64,000 bases of DNA from assembly GCA_910587655.1 (NCBI GenBank), contig CAJUND010000001.1, forward strand, positions 1 through 64,000. The letters run 5' to 3'. A model generated the notes under the pieces. The model saw only the letters and a list, made by a program, of their open reading frames with translations, was not told the origin of the DNA and made no database searches. Position 1 is the stretch's first letter, and each line of letters starts with the position of its first letter. Position numbers and translations under genes: made by a program. Positions 50,944-58,385 of the stretch are shown in pieces. The stretch is from an uncultured Agathobacter sp. (GTDB taxonomy: Bacteria > Bacillota > Clostridia > Lachnospirales > Lachnospiraceae).

Positions 50944-52050
50944 ATGCAGACAACGCAATTAGGAACAGTACAGCAGTATAAATCAGACGTTGCTTTTAAG
51001 ACACTGGTAGAGGGGGTCAATGATAATTTATATTATATTCCCAAATATCAAAGAAAATTCCGATGGAAAAAAGAGCAGGTTCAGGAGCTGGCACGTTCCT
51101 TAGTAATGGGGTATCCGATCCCTCCGATTTATGCATACCGGAATTTAGATGGACAATTAGAAATTTTGGATGGGCAGCAGCGAGTTATGAGCCTGTTTTT
51201 TTATTACATTGGAAAATTTATAGATACACAGAAATTTTCCGCGGTTGACTATCGGAAGATGGATGTTGCAAATATGAAATATAGTGAGGCATTGGAAAAA
51301 AGCTTCGAATTAGTAGAGATGGTTACATATTTAGAGCATAATGATGAAACAGAGAATAGAATAAATATTAGTTATGAAGTTTTACCTGTGGAATTAAAGC
51401 GAAAAGTAGATTATACAACAATTACAGTCATTGAACTTAGATGGGATACGATGGAAAACCGTATAACCGATATACAAAGAATTTTTGAAAATCTTAATTC
51501 AAAAGGAACAATACTTTCTCCCCAGGAGGTTCGTAACGGGGTATATAATTGCCTTTTTTATGATATGCTAAGAATGGTCAATACTGAAAATAATGACTGG
51601 AAAAAAATCAGGGGAAGAGAAAGTGACAAAGAAGAGGATATGGAAATGCTTCTGCGCCTTTGCACAATTGAAAAAAATGTAGAATATAAAAAAGGTGAAT
51701 TTATCATTAATGATTACCATAGCAAGTATTCTGACTGGATGGATGAATTTTCAGAAATTTCGTTAACAATGAATGAGATGGAAATAGAACATTACAAATT
51801 GGTTTTGGAAGATTTTTTTGCACGATTTCAGTTAAGCAGGGTATTGGGACTGCAGAAAGCATTAATTGAAAGTCTGTTTGTGGTAATTGAAAAAACAAAT
51901 CTTGATATTCAGATAACAGAAGAAGTAGTAAATGCGGTATTGAATGACAGCAGGTATAAGGATAGTTCGAGACAGGGGATGGTTCAAAAAAGTAAAATGA
52001 ATGAGAGGTGGAAAGGAACATATGAAGTTTTGTCAAAATATGCTTTATGA
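50944..52050 (+). CDS. DUF262 protein of a candidate three-gene defence cassette
   Basis: 368 aa. N-terminal DUF262/ParB-like domain: IPKYQRKFRWKKEQVQELA, GYPIPPIYAYR, and the nucleotide-binding motif LEILDGQQRVMSL at about residues 75-87; FENLNSKGTILSPQEVRNG near 180 completes the family pattern. DUF262 is the N-terminal domain of GmrSD-type restriction enzymes, but the DUF1524 HNH nuclease half is absent here. The gene is AT-rich compared with tatD, has AGGAGGAAT upstream, and overlaps the ATPase gene by 29 bases, so the three genes form one operon. Confidence 0.85.
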   Translation: MQTTQLGTVQQYKSDVAFKTLVEGVNDNLYYIPKYQRKFRWKKEQVQELARSLVMGYPIPPIYAYRNLDGQLEILDGQQRVMSLFFYYIGKFIDTQKFSAVDYRKMDVANMKYSEALEKSFELVEMVTYLEHNDETENRINISYEVLPVELKRKVDYTTITVIELRWDTMENRITDIQRIFENLNSKGTILSPQEVRNGVYNCLFYDMLRMVNTENNDWKKIRGRESDKEEDMEMLLRLCTIEKNVEYKKGEFIINDYHSKYSDWMDEFSEISLTMNEMEIEHYKLVLEDFFARFQLSRVLGLQKALIESLFVVIEKTNLDIQITEEVVNAVLNDSRYKDSSRQGMVQKSKMNERWKGTYEVLSKYAL

Positions 52051-52963
52051 GACAGTAGAATTATTGAAAGGTAATCAGCTGCCATATCCGGATAGCATTT
52101 TGATTGGAGAGAACGCGGCAGGCAAATCAGAGGCAATTAAATGCTTTATGAATGAAACTGATAAAGTGATTTATTTTATTGATGCGCTCAACCGGAGTTT
52201 TAATACACATGCCGTGAAGGCATTGGGGGAAAAATTGCGATATAAACCATCTATATTGTCCAAACGGTTAGATGATGATAATTTTAATTTAAGGGATTCA
52301 TGGGCATATTATGGCACTGCGACAGAATGCATTGAATTGATTTATCCATATTTTGAAGAAAAAATACAATCACTGCTTCGCACTTATTTTGGAATTGGAT
52401 TTTCTCTTTATTCTCCTGAAACCCAGGAGGTTAAATATGATTCTGGGGATATTGGCAGAATATCAAATGGCTATCAGGCAATCATACGTATTCTCTTAGA
52501 ATTATTATATTTTCAGGAAGTGAATCCCGTACAAAATCAGGGTCATGCACTTGTTGTGATTGATGAAATAGATGAATATTTGTCACCTAATAATGCAGGT
52601 AGGTTATATACGTTTATTAAAGAACAATTTTCAGAGATGGATTTTATTGTGACAACACATTCACCAGAAATAATAGCAGTAGCAACAAAATGCAATATTT
52701 TAATTATGCATGAAAGCAATATTGAGGTTCTGGATGCGGGTGATTTTCAGAATATTGATGATGCTATGACTGTTTTTAAAGGTGTATTTGGACGGACGCA
52801 GAATAATGACAATGGTAAATATGAAGAAATTTTGAGACAGCTTTTTAACAATCGAATTGCTGGTGTATGGGGTGAGAATGAAAAGAAAAGTTATGCAATG
52901 ATATGCGAGGGAGATCTGACTAAAGTGGAAAAGGTTTTATATCGTCAAATTGGAGAGTGGTAA
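52022..52963 (+). CDS. AAA/ABC-type ATPase of the defence cassette (PtuA-like)
   Basis: 313 aa from the ATG at 52022 (GGAAAGGAAC upstream). P-loop IGENAAGKSEAI (about residues 29-40), an ABC-like signature ISNGYQAIIRILLEL near residue 145, Walker B HALVVIDEIDEYLSP and the switch DFIVTTHSPEIIAVATKC. This is the compact AAA_21/SMC-like ATPase layout seen in PtuA and related defence proteins, smaller than typical PtuA and without a long coiled coil. No nuclease (TOPRIM) domain is seen. The HNH gene follows after 1 base. Confidence 0.85.
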   Translation: MKFCQNMLYETVELLKGNQLPYPDSILIGENAAGKSEAIKCFMNETDKVIYFIDALNRSFNTHAVKALGEKLRYKPSILSKRLDDDNFNLRDSWAYYGTATECIELIYPYFEEKIQSLLRTYFGIGFSLYSPETQEVKYDSGDIGRISNGYQAIIRILLELLYFQEVNPVQNQGHALVVIDEIDEYLSPNNAGRLYTFIKEQFSEMDFIVTTHSPEIIAVATKCNILIMHESNIEVLDAGDFQNIDDAMTVFKGVFGRTQNNDNGKYEEILRQLFNNRIAGVWGENEKKSYAMICEGDLTKVEKVLYRQIGEW

Positions 52964-52964
52964 A

Positions 52965-53768
52965 GTGGAAAAAGATGTATTAATGATAGATTTGCCACGA
53001 TACTTTGTGGAGTATACAGAAAAAAAATATAGCTATCTGCCAGGCAAAGGAAGGGAAAACTTACAGAAAGCATTGTATAATGCAAGCAGGAATTATTGTA
53101 TGTATTGTTATAACCGTATTAAAATTGATGAAAATGATTATGGACATTTGGAACATGCAATAGAAGCTTCAATTGCACCTGAAAAACTTAAGAATTGTAT
53201 TCCGAATATTGGAATTGCATGCCCGAAATGCAATGATAAATATAAAAAAGTTGGAGAAAAACAAAGAGTTCCAAGTCTGCAGGATATAGAAGTATTTAAG
53301 AAAGAAGCAGACTGCAAAAAAGAATTTTGTATAAAGCCATGTAAGGCGTACCAGCAGTTAAAAAGGGTGTATTTAAAAAGAAGCGGTTCACAGTTTTTAA
53401 TGCAGCCGCAGGGAGTAAATGCTGCGGATATCGGTATAGCAAAGGAAAGGGAATTAAAGCTGCAGTATGATGTTTTGAATAGTAAATTCATACCAAGTAT
53501 GAAAGAACAGTACTCTGAAAAAGAAAAAAATTTTTTATTGCATCACATTGATATGTTTTGTTTGAATTCTGTGGAACGGCAATCTACACAGATGGTAAAG
53601 TTTTTAAAAGATACAATTCAGAATGAAGGACATTATACAGCGATTGAATTTAATAACCATGTTGTGGAATTATTTGTTGAGACAGTACTAAAAGGAAAAA
53701 ATGAAGAAGAGATTCTAAAAATATGTGAGAATTTGTATACATATGTAAGTTTGAAGTTTCATATGTGA
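52965..53768 (+). CDS. HNH endonuclease of the defence cassette (PtuB-like)
   Basis: 267 aa from a GTG at 52965, one base after the ATPase stop. HNH nuclease with treble-clef cysteines: CMYCYNRI, then YGHLEHAIEAS carrying the catalytic H and N/E positions, and NIGIACPKCNDKYKK. The rest is helical and unassigned. ATPase plus HNH in this order is the Septu (PtuA-PtuB) layout; the additional DUF262 gene upstream is not part of the standard system. The gene ends just before a converging transposase remnant. Confidence 0.82.
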   Translation: MEKDVLMIDLPRYFVEYTEKKYSYLPGKGRENLQKALYNASRNYCMYCYNRIKIDENDYGHLEHAIEASIAPEKLKNCIPNIGIACPKCNDKYKKVGEKQRVPSLQDIEVFKKEADCKKEFCIKPCKAYQQLKRVYLKRSGSQFLMQPQGVNAADIGIAKERELKLQYDVLNSKFIPSMKEQYSEKEKNFLLHHIDMFCLNSVERQSTQMVKFLKDTIQNEGHYTAIEFNNHVVELFVETVLKGKNEEEILKICENLYTYVSLKFHM

Positions 53769-53798
53769 AATTGATAAATGTAAGCTGGTAAAAATGTA

Positions 53799-54125
53799 TT
53801 AAAACTCTTTGAGCATGATACACATAATGGCTCCAACTATCTGAACTGGCACTGCTTTGTAAGTCTGGTGCTGTGTATCCCCGTCTGGAATGACTGCAAA
53901 GTAGATACTAACCATGGTTGTAAGGAAAGAATAATCTTCCTTCCTATGTATCATCAAACTGTGAAGTCCATAGTCATTGAGGATTCGGTTGTTGACCCGT
54001 TCAGTGGCGGTATGCTGGTTATAGATCTTCTGATAAGCTTTTGTGCCGCACGGGCAGGAATGGGTATTGGAGGTCGCGTCATTAGCGGAGACAGTGAGGA
54101 AACCGGAAGGTATTACGCCCCACAT
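53799..54125 (-). mobile_element. Transposase C-terminal remnant
   Basis: 108 codons, minus strand. The part SCPCGTKAYQKIYNQHTATE and RVNNRILNDYGLHSLMIHRK resembles the end of DDE transposases (R-x-x-x-E-R-V-N-x-R-x-x-x-D-Y-G) that normally exceed 400 aa. The catalytic domain and inverted repeats are missing. Marks past mobility at the right side of the defence cassette. Confidence 0.65.
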
Positions 54126-54177
54126 CCGGCTGTTTAAAGTTGTCTGCGTTCCACTTCGGTCCGCGCTAAACTGTTAC

Positions 54178-54206
54178 TTGACACCGTACCGCTTTCCAGT
54201 TATAAT
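54178..54206 (+). promoter_or_regulatory. Consensus sigma-A promoter
   Basis: TTGACA (54178-54183), 17-nt spacer, TATAAT (54201-54206): consensus at both hexamers. The next long gene is 470 bases downstream, behind two hairpins. Confidence 0.8.
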
Positions 54207-54679
54207 TGTACCTAGGTTAAATGTCAGGAGGATGTTGCATGTTAAATGCGGTTGTAATGGAGAAAATTGCAAAATAAATATTGCAAGGGCAATTTTTAGT
54301 TTTGTGCATGAAGTAAATCCCATGCTGGTTCGCGGTGCAAAGGGATTTGTGTAGTCAATGCTCCGGAAGGGGCATCACAAGCTTGAAGTCTGCCCTTCTG
54401 CCGGTGGCATATGCCGTTGGTGTTTTCGCCTTACAATTGCTTAATATTGTGGTTATATATTTTATAGATGGAGCAAATCCCCTCTGGGGCATTACAAGTA
54501 ATATAAGCATGGCTGTATGGTCATACTTTTTTATGTTTTCAGGAAACTGTTACGTTCTTTCTTCCATATATAAAAAGACCATGGTGTTATACGCTCAGGG
54601 CGCGCCGTGGTCTTTTTTTGTTACGGCAAACGGGGAACAAAGCAGATATTTACATAGATGCTAAAGGAGAAAATTAAAA
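54207..54679 (+). other. Leader-like interval with short peptide frame and hairpins
   Basis: After the promoter, AGGAGG is followed 7 bases on by a 12-codon frame (54239-54277, MLNAVVMEKIAK). AAAATTGC / GCAATTTT then forms a hairpin ending in TTTTT (54262-54298), a leader-attenuator layout. Further on are AAATCCC/GGGATTT (54315-54348), two copies of GGGGCATYACAAG (54368, 54487) and a hydrophobic frame without start or ribosome site (54335-54664). I find no complete gene. Confidence 0.5.
54572..54617 (+). terminator. Terminator upstream of the mutS2-like gene
   Basis: 13-bp stem AAAAAGACCATGG (54572-54584) with CCGTGGTCTTTTT (54605-54617), one mismatch/wobble, followed by TTG. Confidence 0.8.
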
Positions 54680-56584
54680 ATGAATACAGAAAAACAAATA
54701 GAACTCGATAAAATAAAAGAAATATGGATGGAGCTGGCAGTTACAGAAGCGGCAAAGGAAGCAGTCAGTCAGGCGTCGTTTTTCCTGTCTGAAAGCCAGC
54801 TCAGAAAGCAGCTGAAGGACACAAGCGACAGCAGAAGCCTGATGGAAAAGCTTGGTATGCCGCCGCTGCAGAATGTTTCCGAAATTAAGGAGGTTGTGGC
54901 AGCGGCGGAAAAAGGCAGCTGTCTCCTGCCAAACCAGTTAGAGCGGGTGGAAAAGGTTCTGGTATTAATCAGGCGGTTAAAGGATTACCTGAAACGCGGA
55001 CAGATGTATGACAACCCGCTTGCCTGCTATGAAGAAAACTTTGATGCACTGGAGGAACTGCGGGAAGAAATTTACCGGCAGATCAGAAATGAGGAAGTTG
55101 ATGATTTTGCATCAAGGGAGCTTTCACAGATCAGAAACCAGATTGAAAAATGCGAGGAGGCGATGAAGCAGAAGGCGGAGCAGGTGATGCGTTCTAACAA
55201 AGCATACATGGCGGACAATTACTGCACGCTCCGGAACGGAAGAATCTGCGTTCCGGTAAAACGGGAATACAAGCTGAAAATTTCCGGAAGCGTTGTGGAT
55301 CAGTCTTCTACCGGAAGCACCTTGTTTATGGAACCGTCCGGGGTTGCCAGATATTATGAGGAACTTCAGACATTAAAAATCGGGGAGGAAAATGAGGTTT
55401 ACCGGATTTTGTATACCCTGACCGCCATGGTCGCAGACGCCGCGGTCGCCATGTATGAAAATATCCGGCTGATTGAAAAGCTGGATTTCATCTTTTCAAA
55501 GGGAAAGCTGAGTATGGACATGGGAGCGTCTGAACCGGCAATTAACACGGAGCGCAGAATCATTTTAAAAGATGCAAGGCATCCTCTGATGGACAGGGAA
55601 ATTGCTGTGCCGCTGCAGTTTGAAATTGGAGGAGACGTGCAGGGGATTGTTATTACCGGGCCGAATACCGGGGGAAAAACCGTTGCAATCAAAACGGTCA
55701 TGCTGAACTGTATGATGGCGCAGTGCGGACTGCATGTGACCTGCAGGGAAGCGGATATCAGCATGAATGCTTCCTATCTCTGCGACATTGGGGACGGGCA
55801 GAACATCGCGGAAAATTTATCCACGTTTTCCTCACATATTAAAAGTGTTTTGGAGATTTTAAGCGAAGCGGGAAAGGACAGTTTTGTGATTATGGACGAG
55901 CTGGGTTCGGGGACGGACCCGGCAGAGGGCATGGGAATCGCAATTGCGATTCTGGAAGAACTGAGAAAAAGCGGGGCTCTTTTCCTTGTTACGACGCATT
56001 ACCCGGAGGTGAAGGAATACGCAGACAGCGCGAAGAACGTTATCAATGCCAGAATGACGTTTGACAAAGAAACACTAAGACCGACCTACCAGATGATTAT
56101 CGGGGAGGCAGGGGAAAGCTGCGCGTTTTATATTGCAGACAGACTGGGAATGCCAAACCATATGCTGACTGCGGCTGTCAGGGCGGCATACGGGGAGGAG
56201 GCCGTCGGAACATACCGGTTCCGGAATGAGGACAGTGTGCCTGAAAAGAAATATACAAAAAAAGTGATAAAAAGTAAAACGGCAAAAAAAACTGCTGACC
56301 TTTCCACACTTTACAAACGGGGTGACAGTGTGATGGTTTATCCGGACAAAAAAATCGGCATTGTCTGCACCCCGGTCAATGAGAAAGGCGTGCTGAGGGT
56401 GCAGCTGCCGGATAAAAAAATATGGATTAACCATAAGAGGGTAAAGCTTCATGTTGTGGCAGCCGAATTATATCCGGAGGATTATGATTTTTCCATTGTC
56501 TTTGAAAGTGTCGAAAACCGGAAAACCAGGCATGAAATGGAGCGGAAATATACCGAAAAAACCATACGGGAAGAAGAATTTTAA
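54680..56584 (+). CDS. MutS2-like ATPase without Smr domain
   Basis: 634 aa. Helical core/lever followed by the MutS ATPase: Walker A VITGPNTGGKTVAIKT (about residues 325-338), Walker B SFVIMDELGSGTDPAEG near 402 and LVTTHYPEVKEYA. The YEELQTLKIGEENEVYRILY lever and DQSSTGSTLFMEP are MutS2 features. True MutS2 is near 780 aa and ends in a Smr nuclease domain; here the C-terminus is a beta-barrel-like stretch (RGDSVMVYPDKKIGIV) and no Smr follows. Probably a paralog handling branched DNA or collided ribosomes; which is unknown. AAAGGAGAA upstream. Confidence 0.88.
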   Translation: MNTEKQIELDKIKEIWMELAVTEAAKEAVSQASFFLSESQLRKQLKDTSDSRSLMEKLGMPPLQNVSEIKEVVAAAEKGSCLLPNQLERVEKVLVLIRRLKDYLKRGQMYDNPLACYEENFDALEELREEIYRQIRNEEVDDFASRELSQIRNQIEKCEEAMKQKAEQVMRSNKAYMADNYCTLRNGRICVPVKREYKLKISGSVVDQSSTGSTLFMEPSGVARYYEELQTLKIGEENEVYRILYTLTAMVADAAVAMYENIRLIEKLDFIFSKGKLSMDMGASEPAINTERRIILKDARHPLMDREIAVPLQFEIGGDVQGIVITGPNTGGKTVAIKTVMLNCMMAQCGLHVTCREADISMNASYLCDIGDGQNIAENLSTFSSHIKSVLEILSEAGKDSFVIMDELGSGTDPAEGMGIAIAILEELRKSGALFLVTTHYPEVKEYADSAKNVINARMTFDKETLRPTYQMIIGEAGESCAFYIADRLGMPNHMLTAAVRAAYGEEAVGTYRFRNEDSVPEKKYTKKVIKSKTAKKTADLSTLYKRGDSVMVYPDKKIGIVCTPVNEKGVLRVQLPDKKIWINHKRVKLHVVAAELYPEDYDFSIVFESVENRKTRHEMERKYTEKTIREEEF

Positions 56585-56729
56585 CTGTTTCACTAAATGA
56601 TGTTCTGCATTCCTCCGATATATTATGTAACATAACCGTTCAGCCGTCACGGAGCGGATATACGAAGAGAGATTTCAGGTTATGGTTCGGACAGGAAACG
56701 GATTTCAGAATTTTCAGGGAGGAAAAAAG

Positions 56730-57488
56730 ATGAGTGCAATTTCACAAGTGGAAACAACAGCAGCAAATGCCTATGAGGCAGCAGAAAGTGCAAAGGCAGC
56801 ACAGGCAAAGCAGACACAGGAAGACAAAAAAGTAAAAGTCACGGGCAAAACCATCGGGGAACCAAAGCTCAGTGAAAAAGCTGCGAAGTATTATGACAAG
56901 CTGCGGAAGCAGTATGGGAACATGGACTTTATTCTTGTCAGCAGCGACATGAAGGAGAAGGCGAAAGCGCAGGCGGGAAGCTATGCAAATGCAAACCGTA
57001 TGGTGGTTCTGATTGACGAGGAAAAAATTGAGCGCATGGCGGAGGACGAAAACTACAGGAAGCAGTATGAAGGCATTATCAGCAATGCTGCTGTACGTAT
57101 GCCGCAGCTTGCGTCCAGCCTGTCTGCAAAGAATGTAAAAAGCTTTGGTATGCAGGTGGGTGACAACGGAGCAGCATCATTTTTTGCGGTAATGGATAAG
57201 TCGTTTGCGGCGCAGAGAAAACGCATTGACCAGATGCGCCAGAAAAAGGCTGACGAAAAGAAAGCGGATGCAAAGAAGGATGCCAAAAAGGCAGAGGCGG
57301 ACCGCCGGGCAGAGAAAGCGGAGGAGAAGCGGCAGGCGGAGGAATCTGGCGATACGATAACCGTCACGGCTTCATCCATAGAGGAGCTGCTCCGCAAAAT
57401 TGATGATATAACCTATGCGGGGATGAGCGATAATGTCTGGACAGACCAGGAACGGATGGTTGGACAGGGATTTGATACCAGGTGGTAG
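56730..57488 (+). CDS. DUF6033-family protein
   Basis: 252 aa from the ATG at 56730 (CAGGGAGGAAA upstream). Ala/Lys-rich helical N-terminus (NAYEAAESAKAAQAKQTQED), a folded middle (LSEKAAKYYDKLRKQYGNMD, FILVSSDMKEKAKAQAGSYA, VVLIDEEKIERMAEDE), then a long Lys/Ala/Glu repeat helix (about residues 165-205) and TVTASSIEELLRKID. This pattern matches the DUF6033 proteins of Lachnospiraceae; function unknown. Confidence 0.78.
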   Translation: MSAISQVETTAANAYEAAESAKAAQAKQTQEDKKVKVTGKTIGEPKLSEKAAKYYDKLRKQYGNMDFILVSSDMKEKAKAQAGSYANANRMVVLIDEEKIERMAEDENYRKQYEGIISNAAVRMPQLASSLSAKNVKSFGMQVGDNGAASFFAVMDKSFAAQRKRIDQMRQKKADEKKADAKKDAKKAEADRRAEKAEEKRQAEESGDTITVTASSIEELLRKIDDITYAGMSDNVWTDQERMVGQGFDTRW

Positions 57489-57505
57489 GATAAGGAAATT
57501 TAAGG

Positions 57506-57530
57506 CTGGCGTGCAGTGCACGCCAGTTTT
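57506..57530 (+). terminator. Terminator after the DUF6033 gene
   Basis: Perfect 9-bp stem CTGGCGTGC / GCACGCCAG with loop AGT, then TTTTC. Confidence 0.85.
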
Positions 57531-57566
57531 CTTTCGGTCTGAAATTCAGTCCGCTTTGCCGGGGTG

Positions 57567-57911
57567 TTATGCCTGTCCGGTGATTCGGATAATGGAACAT
57601 ACTTTATTAACGCATTCACTTAGTTTACCTTCTGTTAAATGTCCGGCCTTGTACAGGATAATTTTTTCATCTAATGTAAAAATTTTGTTTGGCCGTATAT
57701 TGCTGTCCTGATGCAATGAGCCAGTAGCAAAATCAGATTGTAAAAGTGGAATTGCATAAGGATCCCTGACGTTTTTGGATGTAATCTGCAGCATGATATA
57801 ATCATCCCCCTGGGGTATAGACAAAATAACGGCAGGACGCTTTTTTGAGGTGCTGAGGTCGGAAAAAGGAAATGGAAGTACTACGATATCACCTTTTATA
57901 AATCTTGCCAT
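57567..57911 (-). CDS. MazF/PemK-type endoribonuclease toxin
   Basis: 114 aa. PemK/MazF fold: KGDIVVLPFPFSDLSTSKKR, PAVILSIPQGDDYIMLQITS and the conserved SNIRPNKIFTLDEKII near residue 70. Cuts mRNA in known family members. It overlaps the antitoxin gene by 16 bases and is transcribed after it, the normal order of type II modules. Confidence 0.9.
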   Translation of the reverse strand: MARFIKGDIVVLPFPFSDLSTSKKRPAVILSIPQGDDYIMLQITSKNVRDPYAIPLLQSDFATGSLHQDSNIRPNKIFTLDEKIILYKAGHLTEGKLSECVNKVCSIIRITGQA

Positions 57912-58087
57912 GCTGTATCTTCCTCCTCCTTCATCCAGTCCCTGGACAAACTTGGTTCACTTAAAAGTGAATTACTGTGTTCGCTGTTTTCATTTAATAC
58001 AAACTGGATAAATGCAATAATGATATCTAATTTTTTATCAGGAGCAGAAGATATTAAGTTTTCAATTATCTGTTGTTTGGACATCAT
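57896..58087 (-). CDS. Antitoxin partner of the MazF-type toxin
   Basis: 63 aa. Short helical protein (KQQIIENLISSAPDKKLDII, AFIQFVLNENS) with an acidic C-terminus (MKEEEDTAWQDL), as usual for the toxin-binding tail of small antitoxins. No DNA-binding domain is obvious. Identity rests on overlap with the toxin gene and size. Confidence 0.8.
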   Translation of the reverse strand: MMSKQQIIENLISSAPDKKLDIIIAFIQFVLNENSEHSNSLLSEPSLSRDWMKEEEDTAWQDL

Positions 58088-58210
58088 AAAACTCCTTTCA
58101 TATAAATTATTTTATTGGAAACTCTGTTATTTGTTCTTTTTATTAGTATAAACGGAATTGCTGCTATATACAATAGTTTCGGGAAATATGTTCCCGGAAC
58201 ATAAAACACC

Positions 58211-58240
58211 TTGAATTTCCGGAATTGTCTGTGATATAAT
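58211..58240 (+). promoter_or_regulatory. Promoter of the second chemoreceptor gene
   Basis: TTGAAT (58211-58216), 18-nt spacer, TATAAT (58235-58240) with TG one base before the hexamer (extended -10). Confidence 0.7.
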
Positions 58241-58272
58241 ACATAAACAAATTACTAAATTCTGAGATGCAA

Positions 58273-58338
58273 TACGGCAAAACCAATTAAATAACAGTCC
58301 GGATGCCGTAATAAACAGGCTCCGGACTGTTGTATTTT
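58273..58338 (+). promoter_or_regulatory. Structured leader with interleaved stems and terminator
   Basis: AACAGTCCGGA (58293-58303) pairs with TCCGGACTGTT (58321-58331) and is followed by GTATTTTTA, a terminator about 50 bases before the chemoreceptor start. TACGGCA (58273-58279) can pair with TGCCGTA (58304-58310), which lies in the terminator loop, so the two stems form a pseudoknot or compete. I do not recognise a known riboswitch class. Confidence 0.55.
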
Positions 58339-58385
58339 TATCAGACGGATGGGATTTAAATTGATGTTACGGAGGTAATTTCATA

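Noticed and set aside
54335..54664. 109-codon hydrophobic frame
   Set aside because: No ribosome site, runs through a strong terminator hairpin, and carries no family pattern; at most a gene fragment.
58245..58335. Cyclic di-GMP riboswitch before the second chemoreceptor gene
   Set aside because: GGCAAAACC resembles one segment of class I, but the other conserved parts of class I or II are missing; kept only as an unclassified leader.
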